Source: Blasia pusilla (taxonomy: Eukaryota; Marchantiophyta; Marchantiopsida; Blasiales). From it: a stretch of DNA of 64,000 bases. Of this stretch, positions 1 through 9,968 are shown one piece after another (position 1 is the stretch's first letter; every line of letters starts with the position of its first letter). The notes below the pieces were generated by a model, which made no database searches, was not told the DNA's origin, and was given only the letters and a program-made list of their open reading frames with translations. The DNA is taken from contig CM114271.1 in the NCBI GenBank assembly GCA_050084515.1, positions 64,418,001-64,482,000 on the forward strand. The letters are read 5' to 3'. Both the position numbers and the translations under genes were made by a program.

Positions 1-513
1 TCGGAAGTACCAAAGAGGGGGACTCAAAGAGTCAAAACCTGAAGGCCACAACAAGACCAGAAAAGGAAGAAGGGGGGCATTCCCCCCCTAACGACGAAAC
101 TCACCAACAACAGAGAAAATATCAGCAACAACAAGAGAGCTATGACTACTACTAAGTGGGCCTCTAGCGCCGGCGTCTCCCACAGCCTGAGCCCGCCGCA
201 AAATCCCATTAGCCTGGGCACGGTGCAACGCTATGGAGACCCGCTGCCTACAATACAGAATCGCAGTAGCTAAGGACAACCCATTTCTCGAGTGGAGATG
301 ATGGGCGCAGTCCGTAAGGAACGAGTCGAACCTCTCCCCCATAGCCCCATACATCTCTATGGCCAGGGGGATGAAGATGTGTCCCTCGTGTAGTCGACTG
401 TAGATATGTGTTTTCTTCGCCGCCCCTCCTTGTAGCATTTGCCCTTGGGCCAGATGGGAAGCCGGAGTGACGTGTTGAGAAGGTTTTCCATGCACAAGGA
501 GCCGTGCCCTCAT
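1..513 (-). mobile_element. 3' end of a LINE-type non-LTR retrotransposon (decayed)
   Basis: On the minus strand a frame from about 513 to 88 encodes the C-terminal tail of a LINE ORF2-like protein. The conserved stretch, around KKTHIYSRLHEGHIFIPLAI (about 415-355), is matched closely by the plus-strand LINE at about 6055-6120 (KKTHIYSRIHDGHQFMPLAI). After the stop both copies continue into a similar 3' UTR with the same GTTGTTGGTGA motif and a run of G followed by C-rich sequence. Only the 3' end is visible and the tail runs out of the window at base 1. No catalytic domain remains. The tail resembles other LINE proteins that end by predicting a 'phage-like' conserved helix before the 3' UTR, but that is family knowledge recalled without a search. 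The assignment rests mainly on similarity to the second copy. Confidence 0.65.
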
Positions 514-1312
514 AGGTAGTAGGACAGATGAAAACTCCAGCGACGGGAGAAGCCAAACTGCAAGAAGGAAAGGAGCCGCGTAATTCGGGGACCTAAGGGA
601 GTGATAGTGAGAAGGAAAACGGGAAGGAGTAGCCAGGGCAGCGTGTCAGAGTGCCAAGAGCTCCAAGGCTTAGGGGAGGTACCTTTGTACCTGACAGATA
701 CGTTGTACCTAGGGTACAAGAGGGCAGGAGGAGTTAATGCACTAGAGGTACGGGCCACGTCAGGTCAGGGAAGACTGAATTTGAAGGGCGCGTCAGGCAG
801 GAAGGGAGAGGGTGAGGGAGCCATCATGGCTCCAAAGATAGAGGAGATAGGGAGGGCCACATAGGGCAGCGGGCCATGGCTTCCCATGCACTTAAGGCAA
901 GCTGAGGTCCACGAGGAAGCCGGAAGTAGAAGCCTGGGTCGAAAGAAAGGAGGAAGGGAAAATAGAGTGCAGGGGAACCTTATAGGGATGAGGGCCTAAG
1001 GGCCACGGGTTGAGGTATGGGCGGAGACGGGAATGGACAGGGCGAGGCATGAGGGCCAAGTCCGGAAGCAGGGAAGCGAGCCGCGAGGTAGCGGCCAAAC
1101 CTTGGCTAGAGCGGGAGCAGAGTGGGAGAAGGCATGCTCGCGGCTCCATAGGGAGCCGCGCTAGGGCCAGTGCAGCCGCGGATATAGAGACATAGGTAAG
1201 AGAGGTTGCGGGAAGTAGGGAGTTACGAGCGGGTTGCATTGTGCAAGGAAGCATGAGAGAGGGTGCTGGAGAAAAAATATATATAAAAAAGGATGGGGAA
1301 CCCATCACCATA
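514..1312. other. GC-rich stretch, no recognisable gene
   Basis: The stretch is purine-rich on the plus strand. Short frames exist on both strands but none shows a known domain. It may be upstream sequence of the minus-strand LINE fragment, but I could not match it to the RT part of the plus-strand LINE. A short run of alternating A and T (about 1277-1289) is TATA-like, but no gene follows it. Confidence 0.3.
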
Positions 1313-1366
1313 TAATATCACTAACATCTACATAACTATGACTACTACTAAGTGGGCTTCTAGTAG
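1313..1366 (-). repeat. Short second copy of LINE 3' sequence
   Basis: The segment repeats about 115-168 in the same orientation, including the shared run ACTATGACTACTACTAAGTG. Translated on the minus strand both give the peptide SSSHS followed by similar residues. It is probably a fragment of the same LINE family. The two copies are about 1.2 kb apart. Confidence 0.5.
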
Positions 1367-1869
1367 GAGTGGAAGGGCATACGGCAACGCACCATGGTTT
1401 AATGGCGTGGACAGGGAGGGCCTTGAACGTGCGGCCTTGGGCGGAGATATGGAGGAATGTGGTTGGTAAGGCGAGAGGACGTGGTAGCATGGTTGACCAA
1501 GTTGGGCACTACACGTGGTTATTTAGGTTGACATGGTTGGGATTGACTCGGTAGAGTGAGACAGAGTTGAGACGATAGTTGGTAGAGGTAACGAGACTTG
1601 CTTGTTCCTTGCTAATAGTTTCACGAGCATGGTGGGATTTGCTGACGGGAGGTTCGACGTGTTGGTCGAGGAAAGTGTCATGTTGTAGAGGTTTCCCCAC
1701 CACATAGAAGAGTCAGTGTTGACGATGGAGTAGATTGAGGGTGGGCGTGATCAGATTACCCATTCAAGTACCTTTTCCCGCACTTATCTTGTAAGATTGA
1801 GAGTGCTGGGTATTGGGTAGTTGTTGTTGGTAGATGGGTGTAGCGATGGTGACGAATGTAGATTCTTAT
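1367..1869. other. No recognisable gene
   Basis: Only short frames with low-complexity composition are present. I see no splice-consistent coding exon, RNA gene or repeat match elsewhere in the window. Confidence 0.3.
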
Positions 1870-2146
1870 GTCATGACTTTTTAGGATAGATTGGAGAGAT
1901 CTGGTAGAGCGCCTTCGCGAGTACAGAAGGATGGGCTCAAGAGGTCGAGGATGACCTACTAAGGTCCCAGGAAACCTGAGAGACGAGGTTTCCTCTTTGT
2001 TTCGGCTCATTTAGAGCCATAAAGAGAAACTTACTATTTTGGGTAAGTTTCCATATTTGGTAGAGTTGAATTTCCACTTTAGGAAGTGTCCCTTGACCCG
2101 CTACAACACGTCAAGAGCCAAGGAGGTGACTTGCGAGCATAGGTTA
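1870..2146 (+). repeat. Dispersed repeat, copy 1 (about 276 bp)
   Basis: The segment matches 18158-18435 in the same orientation over its whole length with scattered mismatches and small indels. Shared stretches include TTTTAGGATAGAT, GAGGATGACCT, GGAAAC/GGAAAA-CTTGAGAGA and GTCAAGAGCCAAGGA. It encodes nothing. Length and style fit part of an LTR or a non-autonomous element, but no terminal repeats or target duplications could be set. Confidence 0.65.
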
Positions 2147-4284
2147 TGGAGGGATGAAATAAAATTTGCAATTATATTGCAAGAACCTTAGTGGTCTGTG
2201 CATCACTAGAATGCTAATGAGGGGCAAGAGCAATAAGATCCTTAAGATTAAGATATTTTAATTTTCTCATGGCCGCAAACAAAATGATTGGACGGCTCCC
2301 TCATGAAAGTCTGGTCTACCATTCCCATCACCACATGTATAACTCATCCACCATTATAGTCCTGTCCCTATCCTCTCCTCCGACAACATTGCCATCTCTT
2401 CCTCTACTAACGGCAAAGATCTCACTACATGACGTATTTAGGCCAAATATCCCACGGGAAATCCCTGTGATACCCATAATTTTGCAATTTTGAAGATTAA
2501 CACATTTTTATATTCAACCGGAGTATAGATCTCTTCAGGAATGAAGACTCTTTGAAGTAAAGTTTATATATAGAAGGTTGTCTTGAATATTATTTTTGCA
2601 TATTGGAAGAATGAGGAATGGAATGGATCATGAAACTCCTAGGATAAGGCAGAGAGGTGGAACATCAAGGATTTGCCTTGGAGGAGAGGGAAATGAATTC
2701 AAGAAGTCTAAAGACCTAGAGCAAAGCTTGGGAAATACAACGAAGCACGAATAAAGAACCTGATTGTGAAGTACTTCGTTCTTATACAAAGTATCAAGAC
2801 GAAGCAGCAGTACTTCATGAAAGAACAAAGAAGGAAGAACGAAGCACTTGGAACAAGCACCTAGAATGAAACACTTTGTCTTGGAAAGAAGAGGAAGAGC
2901 TTTGTCTTGGAAAGACGAGGAAGAGCTTCGTCCTGGAAGGAAGAAGAAGAGGTTCCGACTTTGCATTAAAGAGAAGACTATCCGCGATTCCAAGCGGCAC
3001 AATGTTAGAGTAGTTAGGCTAGGAAGAGGTGTGCCTTTCTAGAACAGATAGGAAGTTAGGGAGTTACGACCAGCGGATTCATAGGGATAATAGGAAAAGA
3101 GAAGAGAATCGTAGATCAAAGTAGTTAAAAGATCCCAATAGGTACATGCTTAACAAGAAGCGCTTCAGAACTTTAGGACTACTACCGTTTGGAAGGATAT
3201 TTAAAGATCATCAACATACTTATTATCATCAGATGTCCTTATGATGTACGAATGGTCCAAGCAAGGGAGTAGTACCCTCTTGTGCTTGTATACACTTTGA
3301 CGCTTTCTTGTTCTTGATGGAATAGTAAAGAACCTATTTCTTCATTCTCATGTGCGATGCATATGTCTGAGAATTCTTATTGGGTCTATAGAGTGAGGAG
3401 TGGATTAGGAGAGCAACTTTCACCAATAGAATAATCAACATCGAGATGTGAGAAATCTGATTGACAGAGAGTAGCTTGCCAAGACAGATTGAGTTCCGAA
3501 AGTAGGAAGAGTCATCTTCTTGTTGAGATCTCTATGAGGTTCTTTGGTGTTGAGTGAAGATCTACCTGAGCATGAATTCAATTCCACTGGAGAGAATCGA
3601 GGAAGGAAATTTTGGTATTGATGAAGAGAACAATAGAGTGATAACTGATTGAATCCGAACTGTACACACTTAATTACAACTATTACAAGATAAACAACAA
3701 CTTCCTTACTCTTTTCAGATAAAATCATGATCCTCTTGGGGACCGATCTCATTAGATTATCCTAAAAGGACCAACTATTGTAACTCTAGTATATTACAAT
3801 CCCCTCTTGTATGTCAAATTATATTATGTCCACTACCTTTTGCACCTTACCTCTCTTGTACATTGCACGAGCACCTTACTGGTTCTTTTGGGAGACTGTT
3901 TAAAGTTTAGTCATAAAAACTATGCATTTCTTCTAGCGGATCATATACATAATGCAGCAACTGAAAAAGTAAGTTTCGATGGAATAACTTGACCAATTAT
4001 TAATATAGATTATGCATGATCTATGTGGTTCACTTCCTATAAGATGTATGCACGGTCGTAGAGTCTCATGTTGCTTCACCAATATATGCACATATTGTAC
4101 ATCTTGAGCTTTCCAAAACTATCTCCTCAAGCCTAAAGTTTCATGTCAAAAAAACCCTAATGTGGCTTTAGTCATATAGCCAAGACAATGGAATATTTCC
4201 TTCATCATTCACCCCACATACTCTTGATTTTCTACTTAGAAGTGGTTCGACTACTTGATGTCAATATTGGCTTCAAGCTATTGA
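2147..4284. other. AT-rich stretch without recognisable genes
   Basis: Frames are short and show no known domain on either strand. The only structured feature is a 26-bp minisatellite at 2874-2951. The part just before 4285 does not read as LINE protein, so the following LINE is probably 5'-truncated or too decayed to see. Confidence 0.3.
2874..2951 (+). repeat. 26-bp minisatellite, three units
   Basis: Three consecutive units (2874-2899, 2900-2925, 2926-2951) share the core CTTTGTCTTGGAAAGA followed by purine-rich GAGGAAGAG. The third unit has more mismatches. The strand is strongly purine-biased here. The period is not a multiple of three, so it does not encode a peptide repeat. Confidence 0.7.
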
Positions 4285-6388
4285 GGAATCCCCATGCAAG
4301 TCCGTCCGATTGCCATAGGTGAGGTGCTCTTGCGGTTGGTGAGTCGCACCATCGCTTTGCGATTCCGTGAGGCTTTCCAATCACATCTGAGTCCGCACCA
4401 GTTCAAAGTTGCCACGCCAGCCGATTGTGAGGCCATAGCCTTAGGTTTGAGGGCTTGTCTGGATATACATCTTGAGTGGGTGGTTCTCAAAGTTGATGTG
4501 GAGAACTCCTTCAACTCAGTGTCTCGGGCAACTATCTTTACAAAGTTGAGAGACGTAAGAGTTCCTATAGCGAGCCTGATTCCCTTTGTGAAGGCATTCT
4601 ATGGGGCTCCTTCGCCCCTCTATTTTCACCACGGTTTTGGAGTCTGCTACCGGGACTCATCAAGGTGATCTCTTGGGTGGTGCACTGTTTACTTTGGCTC
4701 ATTATTGAGCAGTTCTTTCTACGGTGGAGGCTTTCCCGGGTTGCATTTTCCCTTTGTTGGAAGATTATACTCACATTGTTGGCCATGGAGACCTGGTAGT
4801 TCTTGCATTTCAGCACTTTTCAGCACAGTTGGCACGTGTTGGCCTCGCGGTGAAGGTGGGAAAGAGCAAGGCTTGATCTCCATCAGGCCTGCCAGTTGAT
4901 ATACATTTATCCGATGGATTCTTGACACATGTTCGGAGGCTTTGCGTCTTAGGAGTCCCACTGAGGAGCCAGGACTTTGTATTGAGTTTTGATGCAGCCA
5001 GCTCTTACCAAGGGTCTTCTTCACGTCGACGATCTCACGAGGATTGGTGACCCTCAAGTAGCCTATGGCATTCTCTCATCATGTTTTGCTCGTAGACCTG
5101 GTTACCTTTGTAGAACCGTGTGGGCGTCTAGCAATATTTCTTCCTTATATAGATCCTTTGATAGAAAGATCATGCAGGCGTTTGGGGATCTATTAGAACC
5201 TTGCTCCTTAGAGTGCCCTGCGGGGGAGCTAGCTTGTAGACAGGCTTCTTGGCCGGTTGCCTTTGGTGGAGTAGGTCTTATAGCGATTGAGTTAGTGGCA
5301 TCTTCGGCCTTTTTAGGGAGTTGGGCCACTATAGCACCCCTCCTTTGCTCCCGAATTTTGGTTAGGGATAGACCGCTACTTTTACAGTACATTTCCCAGG
5401 TTGAGGATGGTCTTTTCCTACTTCAATCTTCATTCACAAGTTGTAGAGACTCCCTTCTTGTTGAGGCTAGAGCAGTTCTTCCCATTTTCTCTTCTCTAGT
5501 TACCTCCGGACAGTCTAGGCTCCAATCTTCTTTGATAGAAGCCCACTTTGAGGCAATGTTCAAAGCTACTATGTCGGATGGGAAAATCCCCATGGAGGTT
5601 CAGGCTTGTATCCGCTCTTGCTCTAGAAAGGGAACAGACTCATGGGTGGGGGCTCGCCCCCTAGTCCCGGCTTTCCGCATCGCACCACTGATCTACACCA
5701 CAGCAATGTAATTTTGATTGGGCCTGCCCCAACCATCGGTGGTTGGTTTGACATGTTGCGAGTGTTGCTGGAGCTCCACTTGGTGTGCATTTGGCACAAT
5801 GTCCTGTTGGGGGTGAGAGGATAGCCACCCACAATGCAGTGCGGGATATTATGTTCTCTATTGCTCAGAAGAGTGGCTTCCATATGTAGAGAGAGAGGCA
5901 CTACTCCATGCGAGACTCCCTTATCTGTGCTGATCTCTACATGACGCGGGAGTCTGAGGTGGTGGTAGCGGATGTTGTAGTGACAGATCCTATACGGAAG
6001 GCGGTGCGAGCCCAAATGGTGGCATAAGGGAGATTGCTACAAGGAGCAGCGGCGGTAAAGAAGACCCACATTTATAGTCGAATTCATGACGGACATCAAT
6101 TTATGCCCCTAGCCATTGAGATGTACAGGGCCATGCGGGAGAGGTTTAACTCGTTCCTTATGGATTGGCCATAGTTTTATTGATGTAGCTTATATTTTCT
6201 GTGTTGTTGGTGATTTTGGTTGTTAGGGGGGAGGCCCCTTATGTCTCTTCGGGGTTTTTTGCTCTCTATGCCCCCCCCTCCTTTGTATGGAGATGGGTTT
6301 TCCATCCCAGTTTTTATTAAAGTGTACATTTTTCTCTTGGAAGGGGTGGGTGTAGTGACACACCCAAAAAAAATAATGAAAAAAAGTC
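4285..6388 (+). mobile_element. LINE-type non-LTR retrotransposon, 5'-truncated and decayed
   Basis: The element starts inside the reverse transcriptase domain and ends in a 3' UTR with an A-rich tail (about 6364-6388). Its 3' portion matches the minus-strand fragment at 1-513. No endonuclease domain is visible upstream, which fits the 5' truncation common in LINE insertions. I cannot assign a named clade by eye. The 3' UTR has a stretch of G followed by C runs (about 6226-6292) shared with the other copy. Confidence 0.75.
4294..6177 (+). pseudogene. LINE ORF2 remnant: reverse transcriptase and C-terminal region
   Basis: The first frame (4294-4668) reads VRPIAIGEVLLRLVSRTIA and then VVLKVDVENSFNSVSR, which is RT motif A with the catalytic Asp in LKVDVENSFN. 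A second frame has motif B as THQGDLLGGALFTLA (about 4657-4700). Where motif C should give an Asp-Asp pair the sequence reads LLEDYTHIVG (about 4756-4785), so the second catalytic Asp is Tyr. A third frame (4989-5711) carries the thumb and connection region. The tail with DSLICADLYMTRESEVVVAD lies near 5920-5970. At least three frameshifts and several stops separate the parts. It cannot encode an active enzyme. Assignment to LINE RT is firm, and the finer subfamily is unknown. Confidence 0.75.
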
Positions 6389-7333
6389 CCTTTATTTGGG
6401 GCCGTAATAATAGAAAAGAAAATTAAGACATACTCTAAATGGCCGTAACTAGCCGGCAGGAATCAGGAAAATTCCAAATTTTACGGTTTTCGTTTGTACA
6501 TACTAGTTGTCACTAAATGAACTACCGGGACCCTGGCGCGAAGTTCGGCGACATCTTTTACCTCGCGTTTCAAGATGAACTTTAGTTGTCATTTTCCGCC
6601 TTTGTTGTGTTTACGTGCACATGCTCGCGGCTCCACCAACTTCGAAAATTCAGTGGACAAACACCTGGGTCTAATGATTTGCAGAGTTAGTGTAGCTCAC
6701 CGTCACTTTCGACTATGACCAACGCGGATTATGGGTGATCAGTAGAATATGATCAATCATGCCCATAGATGGCGTATATCTGTGAAAGAGCCGGGATAGT
6801 CGGAATCGTAGATCAATCGCATAAAGCATGGAGCCTAGCTCGGGAGAAATTAAAAGTTGCATCGGTCCATTCGAACATGCCATAGTTTGTCAACACATAT
6901 TTCCGTCGAGTTGACACCGCATCTAGACGAACCGACCGTACATCATATGATGCGGGTGTTGGGGCGCCCTGCTTGCCAAGCCGTGTAACCGTTCGATCGC
7001 CAGCCACTAGTTTGCTGTGGCAAGCTTTCAAGACGCGGATCGTGGCAATTCACTAAGTTGCGCCCGACCAGGGACTCCGTGATATTCGTATACATTCCTT
7101 GATCATGTTCACTTTGTTCTTCAAATATATCCACACGTAAAGATACCAACCACAAGTGCAAGGAGTGCCAGAGCAGTACCACATGATCACTTCACCATCC
7201 AAGCGCTGGGAAGCCGCCAACACGTGTAGTCAATAGGTCGTCATCTTCCTGGAATAGCACCGTCCCTGCAGGTGGAATCCACAAGCGATACATTTTAGTT
7301 TACCACGGTCACATTCGACCTGCGATTGCTTAC
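6389..7333. other. Unique sequence, no firm gene
   Basis: No transposon match was seen. On the minus strand just downstream of the candidate exon at 7334-7547 there is an acceptor-like CTGCAG (about 7267-7272). It is followed by a short frame reading TVLFQEDDDLLTTRVGGFP, and further on by a hydrophobic stretch ALALLALVVGIFTCGYI ending in a stop. The frames do not join cleanly to the exon without a one-base shift. Confidence 0.25.
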
Positions 7334-7547
7334 CTCAAATCAAATATAGGTTTCAGCTCGGGAGGCACAACAGAAGATCCCTCGGTAGATGGGCCGTCCA
7401 AATTCAACGCCATGCCATGGATGACTAAAGCGTGGTCGTGGTTAGTGAGCAGCCTGATATAGAAACAGTTGGAGGCTTGGATTAGGATACCCGGAAGAAG
7501 AGCCACAAAGTAAGGTTCCTGAGCATAAACTTTAACGAAAAGGAAAT
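7334..7547 (-). CDS. Candidate internal exon of an unidentified gene
   Basis: The segment is bounded by strong splice signals read on the minus strand: a pyrimidine tract ending TTTCCCAG before it and G-GTAAGC after it. Inside is an uninterrupted frame with a non-repetitive, protein-like sequence beginning DFLFVKVYAQEPYFVALLPG. It contains a mix of hydrophobic beta-like runs and ends at PELKPIFDL. I do not recognise the family. The downstream minus-strand sequence holds a possible next exon and a hydrophobic C-terminus, but the phases disagree by one base, so the gene may be broken or the model wrong. No promoter could be placed. Treat as hypothetical; RNA reads or homologues would decide. 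Confidence 0.3.
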
Positions 7548-9375
7548 CTGGGAAAGGATAGGTTGGTGGCATGCATGTTTTGAGGCCATCGTCATGTATG
7601 CCGGGAGCTTTGATTCATCTCTTGGCTCGATTGTCTGGAAACTCATTCAAGAAACGGAACTTCCAAGAGATCATGTGGTTCCACCGCAGAAGAAGCCGTG
7701 TCGAGCTTGGATTTCACGAATGGTGAGAAATTTAGGATGAATTCCAGTCCTAGATACCAGCTCGGGCTAAGCCCCGGAAGTAGTTTAAGTGGCTTTACTC
7801 GTCAAAGGTCAATGAATCCATACGGGCGGAGCATGATTTTGAGCGCGGCTGCATATCTGTAACTCCATGCGTCGCAAAATATATGGGAGAATGAATTCAC
7901 GAATGTGCTCAAACTTCTCGGCACATTGCAGTTTGGCTTGAGGGAATTAAATTAAAAAAGACTTTAGTTGAAGAATGGGCTAAATCAATTATGAAGTGCC
8001 CAGCGCCCTACAGTTGTTTCACGACCGACCTTTACAGTAGCTCCTGATTAAAAGGGCCTGCTTACTGCGTGTCTGCCAGGAATGTTTACATGTATTGCCC
8101 AACACTGCCCGTGGAGCTCAGCATTACTATGATTTCATCCAATTATTCACTAGCCTTTTTCACCAATCCAAGGTAGACCACGTATCAACGTGGTAGGAAG
8201 GGAGTTGATCGACTATTGTCTGATTTCAAGAGCTCGTCAGTCAGCAAATATTCTAATTCTTCTCATGATGATACATTAATGTACAAGAAATGATTTTGCC
8301 TATACAGACCAAAAGTGGTCAGGCTACTGATTTAAATATTTCTCTTCACTAGCAGTATTAACGCGTCTATACGTAAGGTGTGAATTAAAGTCGGGCACTT
8401 GACGGATCACTAATCAAGAATCCTCAACAGAAGAGACGTCTGGAAAGTACTGTACATGAGCTTTTAGCCGCAGGGCTCCTGCTCCAGAGCTTTGTATTGC
8501 TTTGAGGAGTCATACTTTCTCCTTTCTTGTTTTTCTTCTTTCTGCACGTTGACACAGCTCATCGAGGTTCATCTCGTATAGGGACTATGTCTGGTCTTGT
8601 CGACAGGTTGACTAGAGGGCGACCAACGTCACCCCCGAGGAATTTCGATATCGGTTCTTAACCGATCGACTTGTGTCGGGAGCAGGGACAAATTAAATTT
8701 TCTAAGGTAGACTAGATTTCAAGTTCCGAAGTCCGATGGTCAGAATAATCGATTTTCTTAGATCTAGGGAGAGCGGAGTTGAAGCTTCATAATTCTACCG
8801 CAGGATTGCGCTATTTTTGGAGGAGGTGTTTCGACTGATGTCAAGAGGACCAGCTACAGTATGTCTCCATTAATCACGACTGCGGCGGTTGGAACTTGTC
8901 GGAGGAAAGAACATGATAAACCCAAATTAAAAGCTTAGCTGGAGTTGCTGAAGATAGAGCTCGAGAAGTAGAAATAGTAAATGAAATCTAGCTTCATCAG
9001 GTTTCTTCCGTCTTTACTCTGTCCTAATCATTTCTCAAGGCTGACTTAACATTATTAAATTAGACGTACCTCCATCGATCCCGAATTTCCAACTGTCCAA
9101 CATCGATTCTCACATAACGCTAAAGGTCAACCGTGGACCGCATCATCGCGTCCCCATTTCCTAATTGGTCCAGCATTCCTGACCCTTTCAAATTCTGTTT
9201 AAGTTCACTTTGCATTCCAGTCAGTACATGCTGAACCAATTCTAGAAACTTGGACTCTGGTTAGAATAGTATCTGCTTGTATCCTAGCCGTGAAGCCTTT
9301 GATTCTAGTAGGAGAGGTCTGATCATCCACATACATGTCGGTATGAAGCCTAGACAAATATCATCGTCCAAAGTG
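7548..9375. other. Intergenic sequence without recognised features
   Basis: Stops are frequent in all six frames. No repeat shared with the rest of the window was noticed. The stretch lies between the minus-strand candidate exon and the plus-strand transporter and probably holds regulatory DNA for one or both, which I cannot resolve. Confidence 0.3.
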
Positions 9376-9382
9376 TATAAAT
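9376..9382 (+). promoter_or_regulatory. TATA-box candidate for the transporter
   Basis: The sequence TATAAAT lies about 590 bp upstream of the first good start codon of the transporter and about 100 bp upstream of a possible first exon (9479-9551). A TATA box at this position would start a transcript near 9405-9415. An ATG at 9408 opens only a 17-codon frame, which would act as an upstream ORF unless there is a frameshift. This is inferred from the motif and position only. Confidence 0.3.
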
Positions 9383-9478
9383 GAGGGCTTTACTGCAGCT
9401 AATTTACATGGTGAAGCCACCAATTCAGATCAAACTTGGGTCGTACCAAGCTCTGAGTTGAATTGGTCGGCCCGTAAG

Positions 9479-9551
9479 CCAATCTGTCCAAGATTCGTCC
9501 TCTCGATCTTGAAAGCAGGACCACTGTTTGGCATCACAGTTTCAATATCTA
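9479..9551 (+). pseudogene. Possible first transporter exon (TM1 region), no start in frame
   Basis: In one frame the sequence reads PRFVLSILKAGPLFGITVSIS and is followed at 9552 by a GTATGA donor. In plant STP proteins the first helix is a similar hydrophobic run ending in a GGLLFGYDIGISG-type motif, and an intron follows at this place in Arabidopsis STP genes. The phase fits: A from this exon plus GA after the AG at 9965-9966 would give one codon before the ATG at 9969. However, the frame has no ATG between the TATA candidate and the exon. Either a frameshift has broken it, or the similarity is accidental, or the true start lies elsewhere. Confidence 0.3.
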
Positions 9552-9968
9552 GTATGACTTGTTTTCGATCGATTTGCTTCAAGTCAGAAGAATAGGGATC
9601 CTAAGATTGCATCGCTCATTGATAGTGTCTCGTGCTCGTACGTTGTTGCAATCGACCAAATGCTGATGTACTGATATCGATCGGCCTCGAATCAGACGCT
9701 TTTCATCCATAATTTAGCAACGGTTTCTTCCTCAACAAGAAGCCATCGACTCGTCTAGTCGACTTTCGGACCACGAACTAGTCAGGTCCAGATTTATAGA
9801 AAGGAGTATGTGGAGGTTGCTGTAGTGCACACCAAGAACTTTGTGCCGAATCACTTTGACGAACTCGCCTATAATTAATATGTTTAGACGTCATCAGCAA
9901 GCGATTGTCCAGTAGCGATTGACGACTCTCCTGCAACTGCAAGCCGGGAGCGATCTGAGCCTCGAGGA

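Noticed and set aside
892-1311. 139-codon minus-strand frame rich in Leu and Pro
   Set aside because: Composition reflects purine-rich plus-strand DNA; no motif, no splice or promoter support.
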